Shown one piece after another: positions 1 through 8,577 of a stretch of 13,724 nt of DNA (its first letter is position 1; each line of letters begins with the position of its first letter). The DNA comes from Planctomycetota bacterium. Lineage in GTDB: Bacteria > Planctomycetota > B129-G9. The notes beneath the pieces were generated by a model that worked only from the letters and a program-made list of their open reading frames with translations, ran no database searches and was not told the DNA's origin. The position numbers and the translations under genes were made by a program. The stretch spans positions 1 to 13,724 of the forward strand of contig JAUWEX010000003.1 of the NCBI GenBank assembly GCA_030607235.1, written 5' to 3'.

Positions 1-586
1 CCGCGGCAAGTTCGTCAAGGTTGATGTTCTGGAGGATATATTTGACCGCCTCGGCGCCCATCATGGCCTTGAAGTTCCTGCCGTATTTCTGGCGGCACTC
101 GCGATATTCGTCTTCGCTGAGAAGTTGTTTCTGTTTCAGGGGCGTATCGCCGACGTCGACTACGATGTAATTCTGGAAATAAATGACCCTTTCGAGGTCG
201 CCGACCTTGACGTCAAGCAGGTTGCCCAAACGCGACGGCATGGCCTTGAAGAACCATATATGCCCGACCGGCGCGGCCAGTTCGATGTGCCCCATGCGAT
301 GACGGCGCACTTTGGAGTGCGTAACCGTAACGCCGCAACGCTCGCACACCGTGCCTTTGTACTTGATGCCTTTGTACCTTCCGCAGAAGCACTCCCAGTC
401 GCGTTCGGGACCGAAAATGCGCTCGCAGAAGAGGCCCTCTTTCTCGGCGCGATATGTACGATAGTTAATCGTTTCGGGCTTGCGTACTTCGCCCGACGAC
501 CACCGCCGCACATCCGCCGGCGAGGCGAGCCTGATGCTCACCGAACCGTAATCGTTTATTTTATTGTAAATAGATCTGGCAGACAT
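1..586 (-). CDS. rpoC: RNA polymerase beta' subunit, N-terminal part (cut by window edge)
   Basis: This is the first 195 codons of the beta' subunit of RNA polymerase, which with beta forms the catalytic cleft. The rest lies beyond base 1. The ATG at 584-586 is preceded by GGGGGA, a good ribosome binding site, and begins 23 bases after the rpoB stop, so the two genes are cotranscribed. The N-terminal zinc finger is visible as Cys66, Cys68, Cys81 and Cys84 (C-x-C-x12-C-x-x-C), flanked by the conserved F-G-P-E-R-D-W-E-C and [17 protein letters not shown] stretches typical of beta'. The segment after Lys49 ([17 protein letters not shown]) matches the family closely. No frameshift is seen. The exact zinc-finger wording resembles what I remember from planctomycetes; that is the main reason it is used as a taxonomic hint. 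Confidence 0.97.
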   Translation of the reverse strand, partial: MSARSIYNKINDYGSVSIRLASPADVRRWSSGEVRKPETINYRTYRAEKEGLFCERIFGPERDWECFCGRYKGIKYKGTVCERCGVTVTHSKVRRHRMGHIELAAPVGHIWFFKAMPSRLGNLLDVKVGDLERVIYFQNYIVVDVGDTPLKQKQLLSEDEYRECRQKYGRNFKAMMGAEAVKYILQNINLDELAA

Positions 587-609
587 CTACGTCCCCCGCA
601 ATAAGGTCC

Positions 610-3600
610 TTAAAGACGCTTTTTGTTCAGCTCCATGTTGAGCCCGAGACCCCTGATCTCATTGGTAAGCACGTCGAAACTCATAGGTGTGCCCGGTTCA
701 AGGGTGCTTTCGCCTTTGACCATTGATTCATATATTTTCGTGCGACCGTCAACGTCGTCGCTCTTAACCGTCAGCAGTTCCTGCAGGATATTGGCCGCAC
801 CGTAGGCCTCCAGCGCCCAGACTTCCATCTCGCCGAAACGCTGTCCGCCGAAGCGCGCCTTGCCGCCCAGAGGCTGCTGGGTGATGAGCGAATACGGTCC
901 CGTAGCGCGTGCGTGTACTTTGTCCTCGACCAGATGGTGCAGTTTGAGCATGTAAAGATAGCCCACCGTTACCTTCTGGTCCAGCGGCTCGCCGGTACGA
1001 CCGTCGTACAGGGTCGATTTGCCGTCCGGTGCGAAGCCCGCCGCAATCAGGTTTTCTTCGATCTCTTTTTCGTTGGCCCCGTCGAACGGCGGGGTAACGG
1101 CGTGGAAACCGAGAACCTTGGCCGCCAGGCCGAGGTGCGTCTCGAGTATCTGGCCGATGTTCATACGCGAAGGCACGCCCAGCGGGTTGAGAACGATGTC
1201 AACCGGAGTTCCGTCTTCGAGAAACGGCATGTCTTCACGCGGCACAATCTTGGAGACAACGCCCTTGTTGCCGTGACGTCCGGCCATCTTGTCGCCGACC
1301 GACAGCGTTCGCTTGGTGGCCACGTATACCTTGACCATCTCAAGCACTCCCGGAGGCAGTTCGTCGCCGCGCATAATCTCGTTGGCCTTGCGCTCGCGCT
1401 CGTTTTCGACTATGTTCATTCGACGCGCGTAGTCGTAATACAGGTTCTGGCATTTCTCGTTCTGAACCTTACCCTTGATAGCAAGGTTGGTCGGTTCGAG
1501 ACGATTGAAGAATACGCGCACCTCTTCCTCGTTCATTTCGCCGTAGAAACGAATCTTGGCGCCGGTGTCTTTTTCGAGAATCGTCCCGCCCAGAATTTCT
1601 TTCATCTCGTTGTAGAGACTCTTGAGCATCTCGACGAGTCTAGCGTTGTACTCTTTCTTTATAGCGCGTATGGTGCGCTGCATCTTGCGCCGGCCTTCGG
1701 TCGAAAGATGCGCCTTGCGCGAGAAGTGCTCGGTGCGAATGACGATGCCGGAAGCACCGGAAGGCACTTCCAACGAGTCGTTCTTTACGTCTTCGCCGCC
1801 CTTTCCGAAAATAGCGATGAGCAGTTTTTCTTCGGGGCTGAGTTCGTTTTTGCTCTTTGGCGCGACCTTGCCGACGAGAACGTCGCCGGGTTTGACTTTC
1901 GTGCCGATGCGCACGACACCCTTTTCGTCGAGATTGCGCAGGGCCTTCTCGGATACGTTGGGAATGTCGCGGGTGAATTCTTCGCAACCCAACTTCGTCT
2001 CGCGGATCTCGATCTCGAATTCGTCGATGTGCACGGATGTGTAAACGTCGTTCTGCACGATCTTGTCGCTGATGAGAATTGCGTCCTCGAAGTTGTATCC
2101 GTCCCAGGGCATAAACGCCACGAGTATGTTGCGTCCCAGCGAGAGAATTCCGTCCTTGGTCGAAGCGCCGTCGGCTATGACCTGTCCCTTTTTGACCTTG
2201 TCGCCCTTCCTTACGCAGGGTTTCTGGTTGAGACAGGTGCGTTCGTTAAGCCCAACGTATTTTTTCAGGTTATAATGCTTTCCGTTCAATACGATTTCTT
2301 CGGCGGTGGCGCTTTCAATCACGCCGTCTTCCGGCGCAATGAGGACCATGCCGGAGTTTCCCGCAACCGGGCCTTCCATGCCTGTCTGCACAAAAGGCTG
2401 CTCGGCAACCAGCAGCGGAACGGCCTGGCGCTGCATGTTCGAACCCATCAACGCGCGGTTGGCGTCGTCGTGTTCGAGAAACGGAATAAGCGCCGCCGAC
2501 ACGCCCAGCATCTGCATGGGCGCAACGTCCATGTATTTGACTTTCTTGGGATCGACCGAAAAGAAGTCGCCGTTAAGCCTTGCCAGTACTTCGCTTTTCG
2601 AGCCTTCTTTCTCCAGCAGACTCAGTTCCGCCGGAGCCATCAATATATCCTGCTCCTGATCGGCGCGAAGGCATTTTACCGCGTCGGTGGACTTGCCGCT
2701 TTTCACTTTGCGGTACGGCGTCGTCAAAAAGCCGTATTCGTCGATTTCCGCAAAAACGCTCAACGACGCAATCAGTCCGATGTTGGTGCCTTCGGGCGTC
2801 TCGATCGGACAGATTCTGCCGTAGTGCGATATGTGAACGTCGCGGACTTCGAATCCTGCGCGTTTCCTGTTCAGGCCGCCCGGGCCCAGCGCGCTGAGAC
2901 GCCGCTCGTGAGTGAGTTGCGCCAGCGGGTTGTGCTGGTCGACCACCTGCGAAAGCTCGCCCCGCCCGAAGAAGTATTCTATGGTGGCCGAAATCGTCTT
3001 GGAGTCGATTATCGAGCGAGGAGTAATGGATTCCGGGTCCTTCAGGCTCATGCGTTCCTGCACGGTGCGACGAAGTTTGAGGAATCCCTTGCGGAATTCG
3101 TCTCCGACCAGTTCGTCGATCGTGCGAACGCGCCTGTTGCCCAGGTGGTCGATATCGTCGATCTCGCCGCGACCCGCGCGCAGGCCGAGGATATAGCGGA
3201 TCGAGTTGATAAGGTCTTCGGCGGTCAGCGTCATCGTCTGGCACGAGTCGCCGAGATTGAATTTCCTGTTGATGCGGAAACGTCCGACTTTGCCCAGACG
3301 ATAGCGCGCCGTATCCGAGAATTTCTCGTGAAACAGTTTGCGCGCCTTTTCGATCTGCGGCGGATTGCCCGGTCGGACCCTGCCGTATATCCTGAGCAGC
3401 GCCTTCTCGTGGTTTTCGGTCGGATCGTCGGCAAGCGCATTCATAATGAGCGGGTCGGGCGTTCCGGGAACGATCACGACCTTGCCGACCTTGGCTTCCA
3501 TCACGGTCTGCGCAATGGAAGCGTCAATCATCTTGCCCGCCTGCAAAACGATCTCGCCGGTTTTTTCGTCGACTATGTCTTCGGCGGCATATTTGTCTTT

Positions 3601-4278
3601 GATGCGTTCGAGCGCCGGAGCCGAGCGTGTGCTGACGGTTTCGGTCTCGTGGAAGACCCGGATGATGTCGGAGTCGCTGCTGTATTCCTCGGACATTGCG
3701 CGCAACAACTGCACTGCGGGCATCTTGCCGCTCTGGTCGATGCGAACGACCAGAGAATCGCGCCGGGTTACGTTCATCTCGATCCACGATCCGCGCTCGG
3801 GTATGATGCGGCAGGCGTGGAGTCGCTTCTCGCCGGGGAATATCTCTTCGGAAAAGTCGATACCCGGCGAGCGATGAAGTTGCGCCACGATTACGCGTTC
3901 GGCTCCGTTGATGATGAATTCGCCGCCGCCTATCATAATGGGAATCTCACCGAGGTATACGTCTTCCTCGATGATGCTGCCCTTGTTCAGGCGTACGCGA
4001 ATCTTAAACGGTGCGCCGTACGTGAGCCTGAGCATTTTGCATTCCTCAGGCGTATACCGCGGCTGGCCGAGTTCGTACTTGACGAACTCCAGGTACATCT
4101 TCTTATCGTAACTTTCGATAGGAAAGACTTCCTGGAGAATCGCTTCCAGACCGATGCCTTCGCGCTTTTGCGGCGGCAGGTCGTTCTGGAGAAACCGCCC
4201 GTAAGACGTAACCTGCAATTGTTGCAGGTCAGGTACACGCAGAGCGGAACCTACTTTTGAGAAGTCCTTGATTGTCAT
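610..4278 (-). CDS. rpoB: RNA polymerase beta subunit
   Basis: Full-length beta subunit of RNA polymerase, 1222 residues from the ATG at 4276-4278. A TTG at 4279-4281 is an alternative start one codon earlier; GAGGGGG lies eight bases before the ATG, so ATG is preferred. The fork-loop and rifampicin region is at about residues 435-460 ([20 protein letters not shown], then [14 protein letters not shown]). The residues equivalent to E. coli Gln513, Asp516, His526 and Ser531 are all conserved, while the position equivalent to Asn518 is His. The active-site segment [12 protein letters not shown] is at about residues 993-1005, and the C-terminal [20 protein letters not shown] block is near residue 1145. 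Length is in the usual 1150-1400 range with no obvious large insertion. It follows rplL after a 166-base gap with hairpins and precedes rpoC by 23 bases. Rifampicin susceptibility cannot be read from this alone. Confidence 0.98.
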   Translation of the reverse strand: MTIKDFSKVGSALRVPDLQQLQVTSYGRFLQNDLPPQKREGIGLEAILQEVFPIESYDKKMYLEFVKYELGQPRYTPEECKMLRLTYGAPFKIRVRLNKGSIIEEDVYLGEIPIMIGGGEFIINGAERVIVAQLHRSPGIDFSEEIFPGEKRLHACRIIPERGSWIEMNVTRRDSLVVRIDQSGKMPAVQLLRAMSEEYSSDSDIIRVFHETETVSTRSAPALERIKDKYAAEDIVDEKTGEIVLQAGKMIDASIAQTVMEAKVGKVVIVPGTPDPLIMNALADDPTENHEKALLRIYGRVRPGNPPQIEKARKLFHEKFSDTARYRLGKVGRFRINRKFNLGDSCQTMTLTAEDLINSIRYILGLRAGRGEIDDIDHLGNRRVRTIDELVGDEFRKGFLKLRRTVQERMSLKDPESITPRSIIDSKTISATIEYFFGRGELSQVVDQHNPLAQLTHERRLSALGPGGLNRKRAGFEVRDVHISHYGRICPIETPEGTNIGLIASLSVFAEIDEYGFLTTPYRKVKSGKSTDAVKCLRADQEQDILMAPAELSLLEKEGSKSEVLARLNGDFFSVDPKKVKYMDVAPMQMLGVSAALIPFLEHDDANRALMGSNMQRQAVPLLVAEQPFVQTGMEGPVAGNSGMVLIAPEDGVIESATAEEIVLNGKHYNLKKYVGLNERTCLNQKPCVRKGDKVKKGQVIADGASTKDGILSLGRNILVAFMPWDGYNFEDAILISDKIVQNDVYTSVHIDEFEIEIRETKLGCEEFTRDIPNVSEKALRNLDEKGVVRIGTKVKPGDVLVGKVAPKSKNELSPEEKLLIAIFGKGGEDVKNDSLEVPSGASGIVIRTEHFSRKAHLSTEGRRKMQRTIRAIKKEYNARLVEMLKSLYNEMKEILGGTILEKDTGAKIRFYGEMNEEEVRVFFNRLEPTNLAIKGKVQNEKCQNLYYDYARRMNIVENERERKANEIMRGDELPPGVLEMVKVYVATKRTLSVGDKMAGRHGNKGVVSKIVPREDMPFLEDGTPVDIVLNPLGVPSRMNIGQILETHLGLAAKVLGFHAVTPPFDGANEKEIEENLIAAGFAPDGKSTLYDGRTGEPLDQKVTVGYLYMLKLHHLVEDKVHARATGPYSLITQQPLGGKARFGGQRFGEMEVWALEAYGAANILQELLTVKSDDVDGRTKIYESMVKGESTLEPGTPMSFDVLTNEIRGLGLNMELNKKRL

Positions 4279-4370
4279 CAAGAATTCCCCCTCAACAGCG
4301 AGTCAGATGAAACAATGGACAAGCCCCTCGAACGCGGACACCGCCTGCGATCAGGGCACAACCAAACCTC

Positions 4371-4399
4371 CCGGGACGCCCGGTTATCGGGGTATCCCG
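4371..4399 (-). promoter_or_regulatory. Hairpin pair in the rplL-rpoB gap, possible attenuator
   Basis: The 166-base gap between rplL and rpoB holds two adjacent GC-rich hairpins. One is CCGGG-ACG-CCCGG (4371-4383, five pairs and a three-base loop). The other is CGGG-GTAT-CCCG (4388-4399). In E. coli the same gap carries a partial terminator and an RNase III site that set the ratio of ribosomal protein to polymerase transcripts. A similar role here is inference. There is no clean uridine run after the stems on the minus strand, so a simple intrinsic terminator is not supported. Confidence 0.3.
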
Positions 4400-4444
4400 C
4401 CGAGGAAGAGACAACTCCCGCATTGGCGTGAGAAACGGTTATCA

Positions 4445-4840
4445 TTATTCGATCGCCGTTTCGGCACCGGCAGCGTCAAATTTCTCTTTGAGTTGTTGTG
4501 CTTCTTCTTTCGAGATATCCGTCTTGACAGGCTGGGGCGCTTTGTCGACAAGGTCTTTGGCTTCTTTCAGGCCCAGCGAAGTAACCTCGCGCACGACCTT
4601 GATAACCTGGATCTTCTTATCGCCGGCCGCTTTTAGGACAAGGCTCACGGAAACGGGACCTTCGTCTTCTTCGGCTGCCCCGGCGCCTGCGCCGGGCATC
4701 ATCGCACCCATGACCGGAGCGGCCGCTTCAACGCCGAACTCGGTCTCAAATGCGTCCTTGAACTCTTTGAGTTCAAGCAATGTCATGCCTTCGAACTTGG
4801 TAATCAGTTCTGCTACTTTTTCAGAGTATTGCCCGTCCAC
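4445..4840 (-). CDS. rplL: 50S ribosomal protein L7/L12
   Basis: Stalk protein of the large ribosomal subunit; dimers bind L10 and recruit translational GTPases such as EF-Tu and EF-G. The 131-residue product has the N-terminal dimerisation helices (about residues 5-35), an Ala/Gly-rich hinge (about 40-58) and the globular C-terminal domain with the conserved stretch KVVREVTSLGLKEAKDLVDK. The start is GTG at 4838-4840, placed by a strong GGAGGA six bases upstream. Slightly long for L7/L12 (usually 120-130). It follows rplJ after 120 bases that include a weak ACAGG/CCTGT stem (4902-4919). The hinge is marked by a run of Met, Gly and Ala (GAMMPGAGAGAAEE), within the normal range for the family. 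Confidence 0.97.
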   Translation of the reverse strand: MDGQYSEKVAELITKFEGMTLLELKEFKDAFETEFGVEAAAPVMGAMMPGAGAGAAEEDEGPVSVSLVLKAAGDKKIQVIKVVREVTSLGLKEAKDLVDKAPQPVKTDISKEEAQQLKEKFDAAGAETAIE

Positions 4841-4960
4841 GGGGTCCTCCTTTGTGGAAAAAAAACAATATACGCGTTTGCTTCTGACTTCTATGTCCTT
4901 GACAGGTCCTGCGGCCTGTGTTGTTTTCAGAGCGCCTTACCGTGTCCCTCGTGTTTGTCG

Positions 4961-5494
4961 CTATGCTTGTGCTTTTTCTTTTTTGTCTATCAGAGCCTGG
5001 ACCAACCGGGCGGTCGTTACCTGGAGGGCCTGGCTGAGGCTGAGCACCGCAACCGCCGGGGCGATCACCGCACTCAATACCTGCGAAAGCATCTGGGGTT
5101 TCGGCGGAATCGAAGCGATCTCGTTAACCTGGCCGGCGTTGATCGCCTTTTTATCGAAGACGCCGCCTTTGATTTCAAGCGCTTTGGATCCGTCTCGCTT
5201 TATCCATTCGGTTACGACCTTGGAAGCGATGATGGCGTCTTCGCCGCCGTAGGCTATGGCCGTAGGCCCCATAAAGAATTTCTCATCGTCGGGGAGGTCG
5301 AGTTCGCGGAACGCCACGCGCACCAGCGAGTCTTTTACGACGGTTAAGGAGACGTTCTTGGAGCGCAGGGTGTTGCGCAAATCGTCGGTCTGCGCGACCG
5401 TGAGGCCTTTGAACTCGAGGACGACACAACTCTCTATGCTCTCGAAGCGCTCTTTTAGTTCGTCTACTATCTTTTTCTTGAGTAACCTGGACAT
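4961..5494 (-). CDS. rplJ: 50S ribosomal protein L10
   Basis: Base of the ribosomal stalk: the N-terminal domain binds 23S rRNA and the C-terminal helix binds L7/L12 dimers. The ATG at 5492-5494 gives 177 residues, a normal length. A TTG at 5510-5512 would add six residues (MRYGKE) and cannot be excluded because neither start has a strong Shine-Dalgarno; ATG is preceded only by AAAGAA. The N-terminal part carries the family's CVVLEFKGLTVAQTDDLR and a later FMGPTAIAYG segment. The C-terminal hydrophobic helix (residues about 140-177) ends in a short Lys-rich tail. The weak initiation site together with hairpins upstream (5528-5567) fits translational autoregulation, as known for L10 in other bacteria, but that is not shown here. 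Confidence 0.96.
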   Translation of the reverse strand: MSRLLKKKIVDELKERFESIESCVVLEFKGLTVAQTDDLRNTLRSKNVSLTVVKDSLVRVAFRELDLPDDEKFFMGPTAIAYGGEDAIIASKVVTEWIKRDGSKALEIKGGVFDKKAINAGQVNEIASIPPKPQMLSQVLSAVIAPAVAVLSLSQALQVTTARLVQALIDKKEKAQA

Positions 5495-5527
5495 TTCTTT
5501 GCCGTATCTCAAAAGTGTTTCAATCCG

Positions 5528-5567
5528 CTCCCGACCACAAGGGTCGGGAGAACTGCGGGGTCCCCGC
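5528..5567 (-). promoter_or_regulatory. Candidate L10 leader structure upstream of rplJ
   Basis: The 98-base gap between rplA and rplJ contains a perfect eight-pair hairpin (CTCCCGAC at 5528-5535 with GTCGGGAG at 5543-5550, seven-base loop) and a second hairpin GCGGG-GTC-CCCGC (5555-5567). In many bacteria the mRNA leader ahead of rplJ folds into a structure bound by L10-L12 to repress translation (Rfam L10_leader). The position fits; I cannot confirm the kink-turn or the binding loop by eye. The second stem could instead be one of the triloop hairpins scattered through this window. Confidence 0.4.
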
Positions 5568-5592
5568 GTTCCCGATGCAATCGGTACCGAGT

Positions 5593-6273
5593 TTATATTT
5601 GCAGGCTTATTCCCGGGCTCATGGTCGCCGAGATGGCGATGCCTCTGATGAACAGCCCCTTGACGGCCGCAGGCCTTTTCTTGGTTATGTGGTCGATGAA
5701 GGCCTGGATGTTTTCCTGTAAATGCTCTTTGGGGAAAGAGCGTTTGCCGACGGGGGCCTGGATATTGCCGCTGGAGTCGTTGCGGTATTCAATCTTACCG
5801 GCCTTGAATTCCTTGACGGTCTCGGCCACGTCTTTGGTTACCGTTCCGGCCTTGGGCGAGGGCATCTTGCCCTGCGGACCAAGCAGGCGCGCGATCTTGC
5901 CGACCTTTTTCATCTGGTCGGGAGTCGCGATCGCAACGTCGAAATCCATCCATCCGCCGGATATCTTTTCGATGAGGTCGTCGCTGCCGACGGCCATGGC
6001 TCCGGCCTGGGCCGCTTCTTCGGCGGCCGGGCCTTCGGCGAAGACGACAACGCGTTTTTCCTTGCCTACACCGCGCGGCAAACTGTACGAGCCGCGGACG
6101 ATTTGGTCGGCCTGTTTAGGGTCTATCCCCAGGTTGAGCGCAATCTCGACTGTCTCGTCGAACTTGGGCTTCTCGAACCCAAGGAGCACATCGAGGGCCT
6201 CGGAGAGTTCGTACTTTTTCGCCGAGTCAATCGACTCTTTGGATTTTCTATGTTTTTTGCCGTTCTTGCTCAT
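5593..6273 (-). CDS. rplA: 50S ribosomal protein L1
   Basis: L1 forms the mobile L1 stalk near the E site and represses its own operon by binding mRNA in many bacteria. The ATG at 6271-6273 gives 226 residues, the expected length. The frame stays open upstream to 6363, but that extension (rich in Arg, Pro and Trp) overlaps the end of rplK and has no family similarity, so it is left out. Recognisable L1 stretches are SLPRGVGKEKRVVVFAEG, DDLIEKISGGWMDFDVAIATPD, and the signature region KIARLLGPQGKMPSPKAGTV. The N-terminal Lys/His/Arg-rich segment (SKNGKKHRKSKE) is normal. An AGGA lies about 13 bases before the ATG. It follows rplK by 46 bases. Confidence 0.97.
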   Translation of the reverse strand: MSKNGKKHRKSKESIDSAKKYELSEALDVLLGFEKPKFDETVEIALNLGIDPKQADQIVRGSYSLPRGVGKEKRVVVFAEGPAAEEAAQAGAMAVGSDDLIEKISGGWMDFDVAIATPDQMKKVGKIARLLGPQGKMPSPKAGTVTKDVAETVKEFKAGKIEYRNDSSGNIQAPVGKRSFPKEHLQENIQAFIDHITKKRPAAVKGLFIRGIAISATMSPGISLQI

Positions 6274-6319
6274 TATCGTAGAATCCTGAACTGTTATCTG
6301 TGCGGGGAGCGAGCAGCCT

Positions 6320-6754
6320 CTATCCCTCGACCACGATCCCCATAGAACGGGCCGTGCCGGCAATAACCTTGACGGCGGCGTCCAGAGTGGACGCGTTGAG
6401 GTCTTTCATTTTTTTGTTGGCGATCTCTTTAACCTGCGCCACGGACACCTTGCCAACCATGTCTTTGTTGGGTACGCCGGATCCTTTGGCAATCCCCGCG
6501 GCGTGCTTGAGCAGAACCGCCGCCGGAGGAGACTTCAAAACGTATGTGAAAGATTTGTCGGCGTAAACCGTCATCAACACCGGAATAATCATGCCCGGCT
6601 GGTCTTTTGTGTCGTCGTTGAACTTTTTTACGAACTCGCCAATCTTCACTCCATGCTGGCCGAGAGCAGGGCCTATGGGCGGCGCTGGCGTCGCCTGACC
6701 GCCGGGACACTGGAGTTTTATTCGCGTGATAACCTCTTTTTTTGATTTCGCCAT
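6320..6754 (-). CDS. rplK: 50S ribosomal protein L11
   Basis: L11 binds the GTPase-associated centre of 23S rRNA and is required for stringent-response signalling by RelA. The product is 144 residues, standard for L11. The N-terminal domain carries the conserved proline-rich [14 protein letters not shown] loop (about residues 22-36), the thiostrepton-side switch region. The rRNA-binding C-terminal domain begins near residue 75 and ends with [11 protein letters not shown]. The ATG at 6752-6754 is preceded by AAGGCGG. Stop is TAG. It follows nusG by 40 bases in the classic nusG-rplK-rplA-rplJ-rplL order. Confidence 0.98.
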   Translation of the reverse strand: MAKSKKEVITRIKLQCPGGQATPAPPIGPALGQHGVKIGEFVKKFNDDTKDQPGMIIPVLMTVYADKSFTYVLKSPPAAVLLKHAAGIAKGSGVPNKDMVGKVSVAQVKEIANKKMKDLNASTLDAAVKVIAGTARSMGIVVEG

Positions 6755-6794
6755 GCTGTTGCTTCCGCCTTGCAGCGGTTACCTCTATTCGAAG

Positions 6795-7325
6795 TTATAC
6801 TTTCTCGATCTGCCAATATTCCAGATCAACCGGCGTCGGACGGCCGAAGATGGTTACGATCACCTTGACCACACCTTTGTCCGGGGTGATGTCTTCTACG
6901 ACACCGTCGAAATTCTCGAACGGTCCCTCCATTATTTTAATGGGGTCGCCCTTTTCAAAACCTATCTTGATTGTGGGCGTTTCTTCCGAAGCCTCGGTCT
7001 GTGCCACAATCCGTTCGACTTCTTCGGGATTCATGGGTGCGGGTTTGTCGTGCGGCCCCACGAAATCGCCGATTCCCGGAGTTTCCTTGACGAGAAACCA
7101 CGATTCCTCGGTAATTTCCATGTTGACCATTATATATCCGGGGAACAGTTTTTTGCGGGCAATCCGCTTTTTGCCGCTCTTGATTTCGCTGACGCGCTCG
7201 GTTGGAACGAGAACTTTCACGACGAGTTCTTCCATGCCGAAGGTCTTGACGCGCTTCTCGAGCCCTTCGCGTATCTGCTCTTCCTGTCCGCTGTGGACCC
7301 GAATTATGTACCAGTCGGTCGCCAC
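6795..7325 (-). CDS. nusG: Transcription elongation and antitermination factor NusG
   Basis: NusG binds the clamp of RNA polymerase, suppresses pausing and links the enzyme to Rho or to the ribosome. The 176-residue protein has the N-terminal NGN domain (about residues 4-110: DWYIIRVHSGQEE, KLFPGYIMVNMEI, GIGDFVG) and the C-terminal KOW domain (about 122-176: FEKGDPIKIMEGPFENFDGVV). Length and both domains are normal, without the inserted domain seen in some phyla. The start is GTG at 7323-7325, ten bases after the secE stop, with GAGAGA upstream overlapping the end of secE. This close spacing indicates cotranslation with secE. Confidence 0.97.
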   Translation of the reverse strand: MATDWYIIRVHSGQEEQIREGLEKRVKTFGMEELVVKVLVPTERVSEIKSGKKRIARKKLFPGYIMVNMEITEESWFLVKETPGIGDFVGPHDKPAPMNPEEVERIVAQTEASEETPTIKIGFEKGDPIKIMEGPFENFDGVVEDITPDKGVVKVIVTIFGRPTPVDLEYWQIEKV

Positions 7326-7335
7326 GGTTCGTCTC

Positions 7336-8211
7336 TCAAGTGTTTGGGAGAAAGATTTTGAATAAGCCGTCTTTTATCAGCGTTGCGTTGACCAGGTCCA
7401 AGACAAACAGGATCAACATCATCAATATCACCACTACCACTACGACCTTTGTCGAAGCAACGACTTCGGGCTTCGTCGGCCAGTCCACCCTCTTGAGTTC
7501 GCTTTCGGATTCTATCAGGAAGTCGGCGAAGCGCGGCTTGTTCAACAGTTTATAAGTCCCGGCCGCACACGCCAAAAACACAATCGCCACGACCAGCGAA
7601 CCCCAACTCAGAGGCACGTCGATACCCGGCACAGTAAAAACTGAACTGTACCACCAGGTATTCACCTGAACGTCGGCGTTGAGCACCAGTTTGTAACCGT
7701 CGTCAAACCTCTTTTCTATCTCTTCGACCGTAAGGTTTTTCGCCTCGCCCCGGCCGCCCCATTCCGCCATTTCCATGACGGCGATCTTTTCCGAAGGCGG
7801 ATTGTCCTTGAGTATCGCAATGCGCTTCGCGGTTATTACTTTCGGATTCGTTACGTTACCGGCGAGCAACACCCTCTTGCCTGTTACGATTTTATCCTTG
7901 ACATCGATCAGGGACTTGCTTTCGACCTTACCGTCGATTTCTATCGTAAGTGCCAGAACGTTTTCGGGCAGATTGGCAATATCTTCGATTTTAAGTTCCT
8001 TCGACATCTTGCCTTTTTTGTCGACGGAAACTTTCAGTGCTGTTTCGTCCTTTCCCAACAACACCCGTTCGCTGTTGAAACTGGCGTAGATGGCGCTGAG
8101 CATCCACAAAACCATCGCCATAACAACCGCCGCCAGCACAAAACGCGCCCAAGCACCCTGACCCTGCTTATAAATGTTTATTATGCGTCGATTGTCAGCC
8201 ATTCGACTCAT
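7336..8211 (-). CDS. secE: Preprotein translocase subunit SecE with large extra domain
   Basis: SecE clamps SecY in the Sec translocon. Identification rests on the C-terminal segment (about residues 226-291): an amphipathic helix with LKRVDWPTKPEV, the SecE hallmark, followed by a transmembrane helix (256-276), and on position directly before nusG. The 291-residue protein is far longer than usual (60-130). It has a first transmembrane helix at about 23-45, some 155 hydrophilic residues (46-200), a second transmembrane helix at about 202-220, then the SecE core. By analogy with E. coli topology the 155-residue part would lie outside the inner membrane; I recognise no fold in it. ATG at 8209-8211 is chosen for AAAGAAAGA upstream; ATG at 8200-8202 is possible. 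The longer frame to 8253 runs into tRNA-Trp and is rejected. Confidence 0.93.
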   Translation of the reverse strand: MSRMADNRRIINIYKQGQGAWARFVLAAVVMAMVLWMLSAIYASFNSERVLLGKDETALKVSVDKKGKMSKELKIEDIANLPENVLALTIEIDGKVESKSLIDVKDKIVTGKRVLLAGNVTNPKVITAKRIAILKDNPPSEKIAVMEMAEWGGRGEAKNLTVEEIEKRFDDGYKLVLNADVQVNTWWYSSVFTVPGIDVPLSWGSLVVAIVFLACAAGTYKLLNKPRFADFLIESESELKRVDWPTKPEVVASTKVVVVVVILMMLILFVLDLVNATLIKDGLFKIFLPNT

Positions 8212-8226
8212 TCTTTCTTTACATTG

Positions 8227-8298
8227 CAGGTCAGGAGGGACTCGAACCCCCAACCGGCTGATTTGGAATCAGCTGCTCTCCCATTGAGCTACTGACCT
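8227..8298 (-). tRNA. trnW: tRNA-Trp (anticodon CCA)
   Basis: The minus strand folds into a full cloverleaf. The acceptor stem pairs AGGTCAG with CTGACCT, the anticodon stem pairs GCTGA with TCAGC around TTCCAAA (anticodon CCA at 8264-8266), and the T arm carries GGTTCGAGTCC. The discriminator base is G, as expected for tryptophan. The 3' CCA is not encoded. It sits between rpmG and secE, 15 bases before the secE start, as in many bacteria, so processing of the tRNA creates the secE 5' end. Confidence 0.97.
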
Positions 8299-8349
8299 GT
8301 GTAAAATCCTGAAATCGACCGCCATGCGACGGCCAATCAAAAGGCCGTT

Positions 8350-8371
8350 CCGCCCCGCCGAAGCGAGGCGG
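8350..8371 (-). other. Stable hairpin with UUCG loop between rpmG and tRNA-Trp
   Basis: Read on the minus strand, nine pairs (one a G-U wobble) enclose a TTCG tetraloop closed by C-G, a very stable RNA form. The wobble would be a C-A mismatch if the plus strand were transcribed, which argues that the minus-strand RNA is the relevant one. It lies 11 bases after the rpmG stop codon. No uridine run follows, so it may protect the rpmG 3' end or guide tRNA processing rather than terminate. Confidence 0.45.
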
Positions 8372-8382
8372 CGAGCCTGAAC

Positions 8383-8550
8383 TTACTTTTTGCGCTCTTT
8401 GTGCAGCGTATGCTTTTGCTCGAACTTGCAGTACTTCTTGACCTCTATCTTGTAGAGGTTGCCTTTGATCTTCTTCGAAGTCCTGTAGTTACGCTGTTTG
8501 CAACTGGTACACTCAAGCGTTACGTAGTCTCTTGCTTTGTCTTTTGCCAT
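8383..8550 (-). CDS. rpmG: 50S ribosomal protein L33
   Basis: Small protein of the large ribosomal subunit, 55 residues, near the E site. The sequence has the family pattern: LECTSCKQRNYRTSKK at the N-terminal half and VKKYCKFEQKHTLHKE at the C-terminal half. Cysteines 14, 17 and 41 of the zinc ribbon are present, but the fourth ligand position (44) is Glu, so the ribbon is incomplete. ATG is at 8548-8550 with a weak AGG upstream. It lies 43 bases after tuf and 84 bases before tRNA-Trp, the usual place for rpmG. Too short to be found by a length-filtered gene search, but the family match is clear. Confidence 0.95.
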   Translation of the reverse strand: MAKDKARDYVTLECTSCKQRNYRTSKKIKGNLYKIEVKKYCKFEQKHTLHKERKK

Positions 8551-8577
8551 AATCAGCCTATCTAATCAGCATCAGAG

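Noticed and set aside
913-4260. A 1115-codon open frame on the plus strand opposite rpoB
   Set aside because: It is an antisense shadow of rpoB produced by codon bias. The protein has no recognisable domain and rpoB itself is fully conserved on the other strand.
6274-6363. N-terminal extension of rplA into rplK
   Set aside because: It overlaps the rplK end, has no L1 similarity, and the ATG at 6271-6273 gives the normal length.
8212-8253. Upstream extension of secE to 8253
   Set aside because: The extra 14 codons lie inside or next to tRNA-Trp (8227-8298). Internal ATGs at 8211 or 8202 give a credible start.
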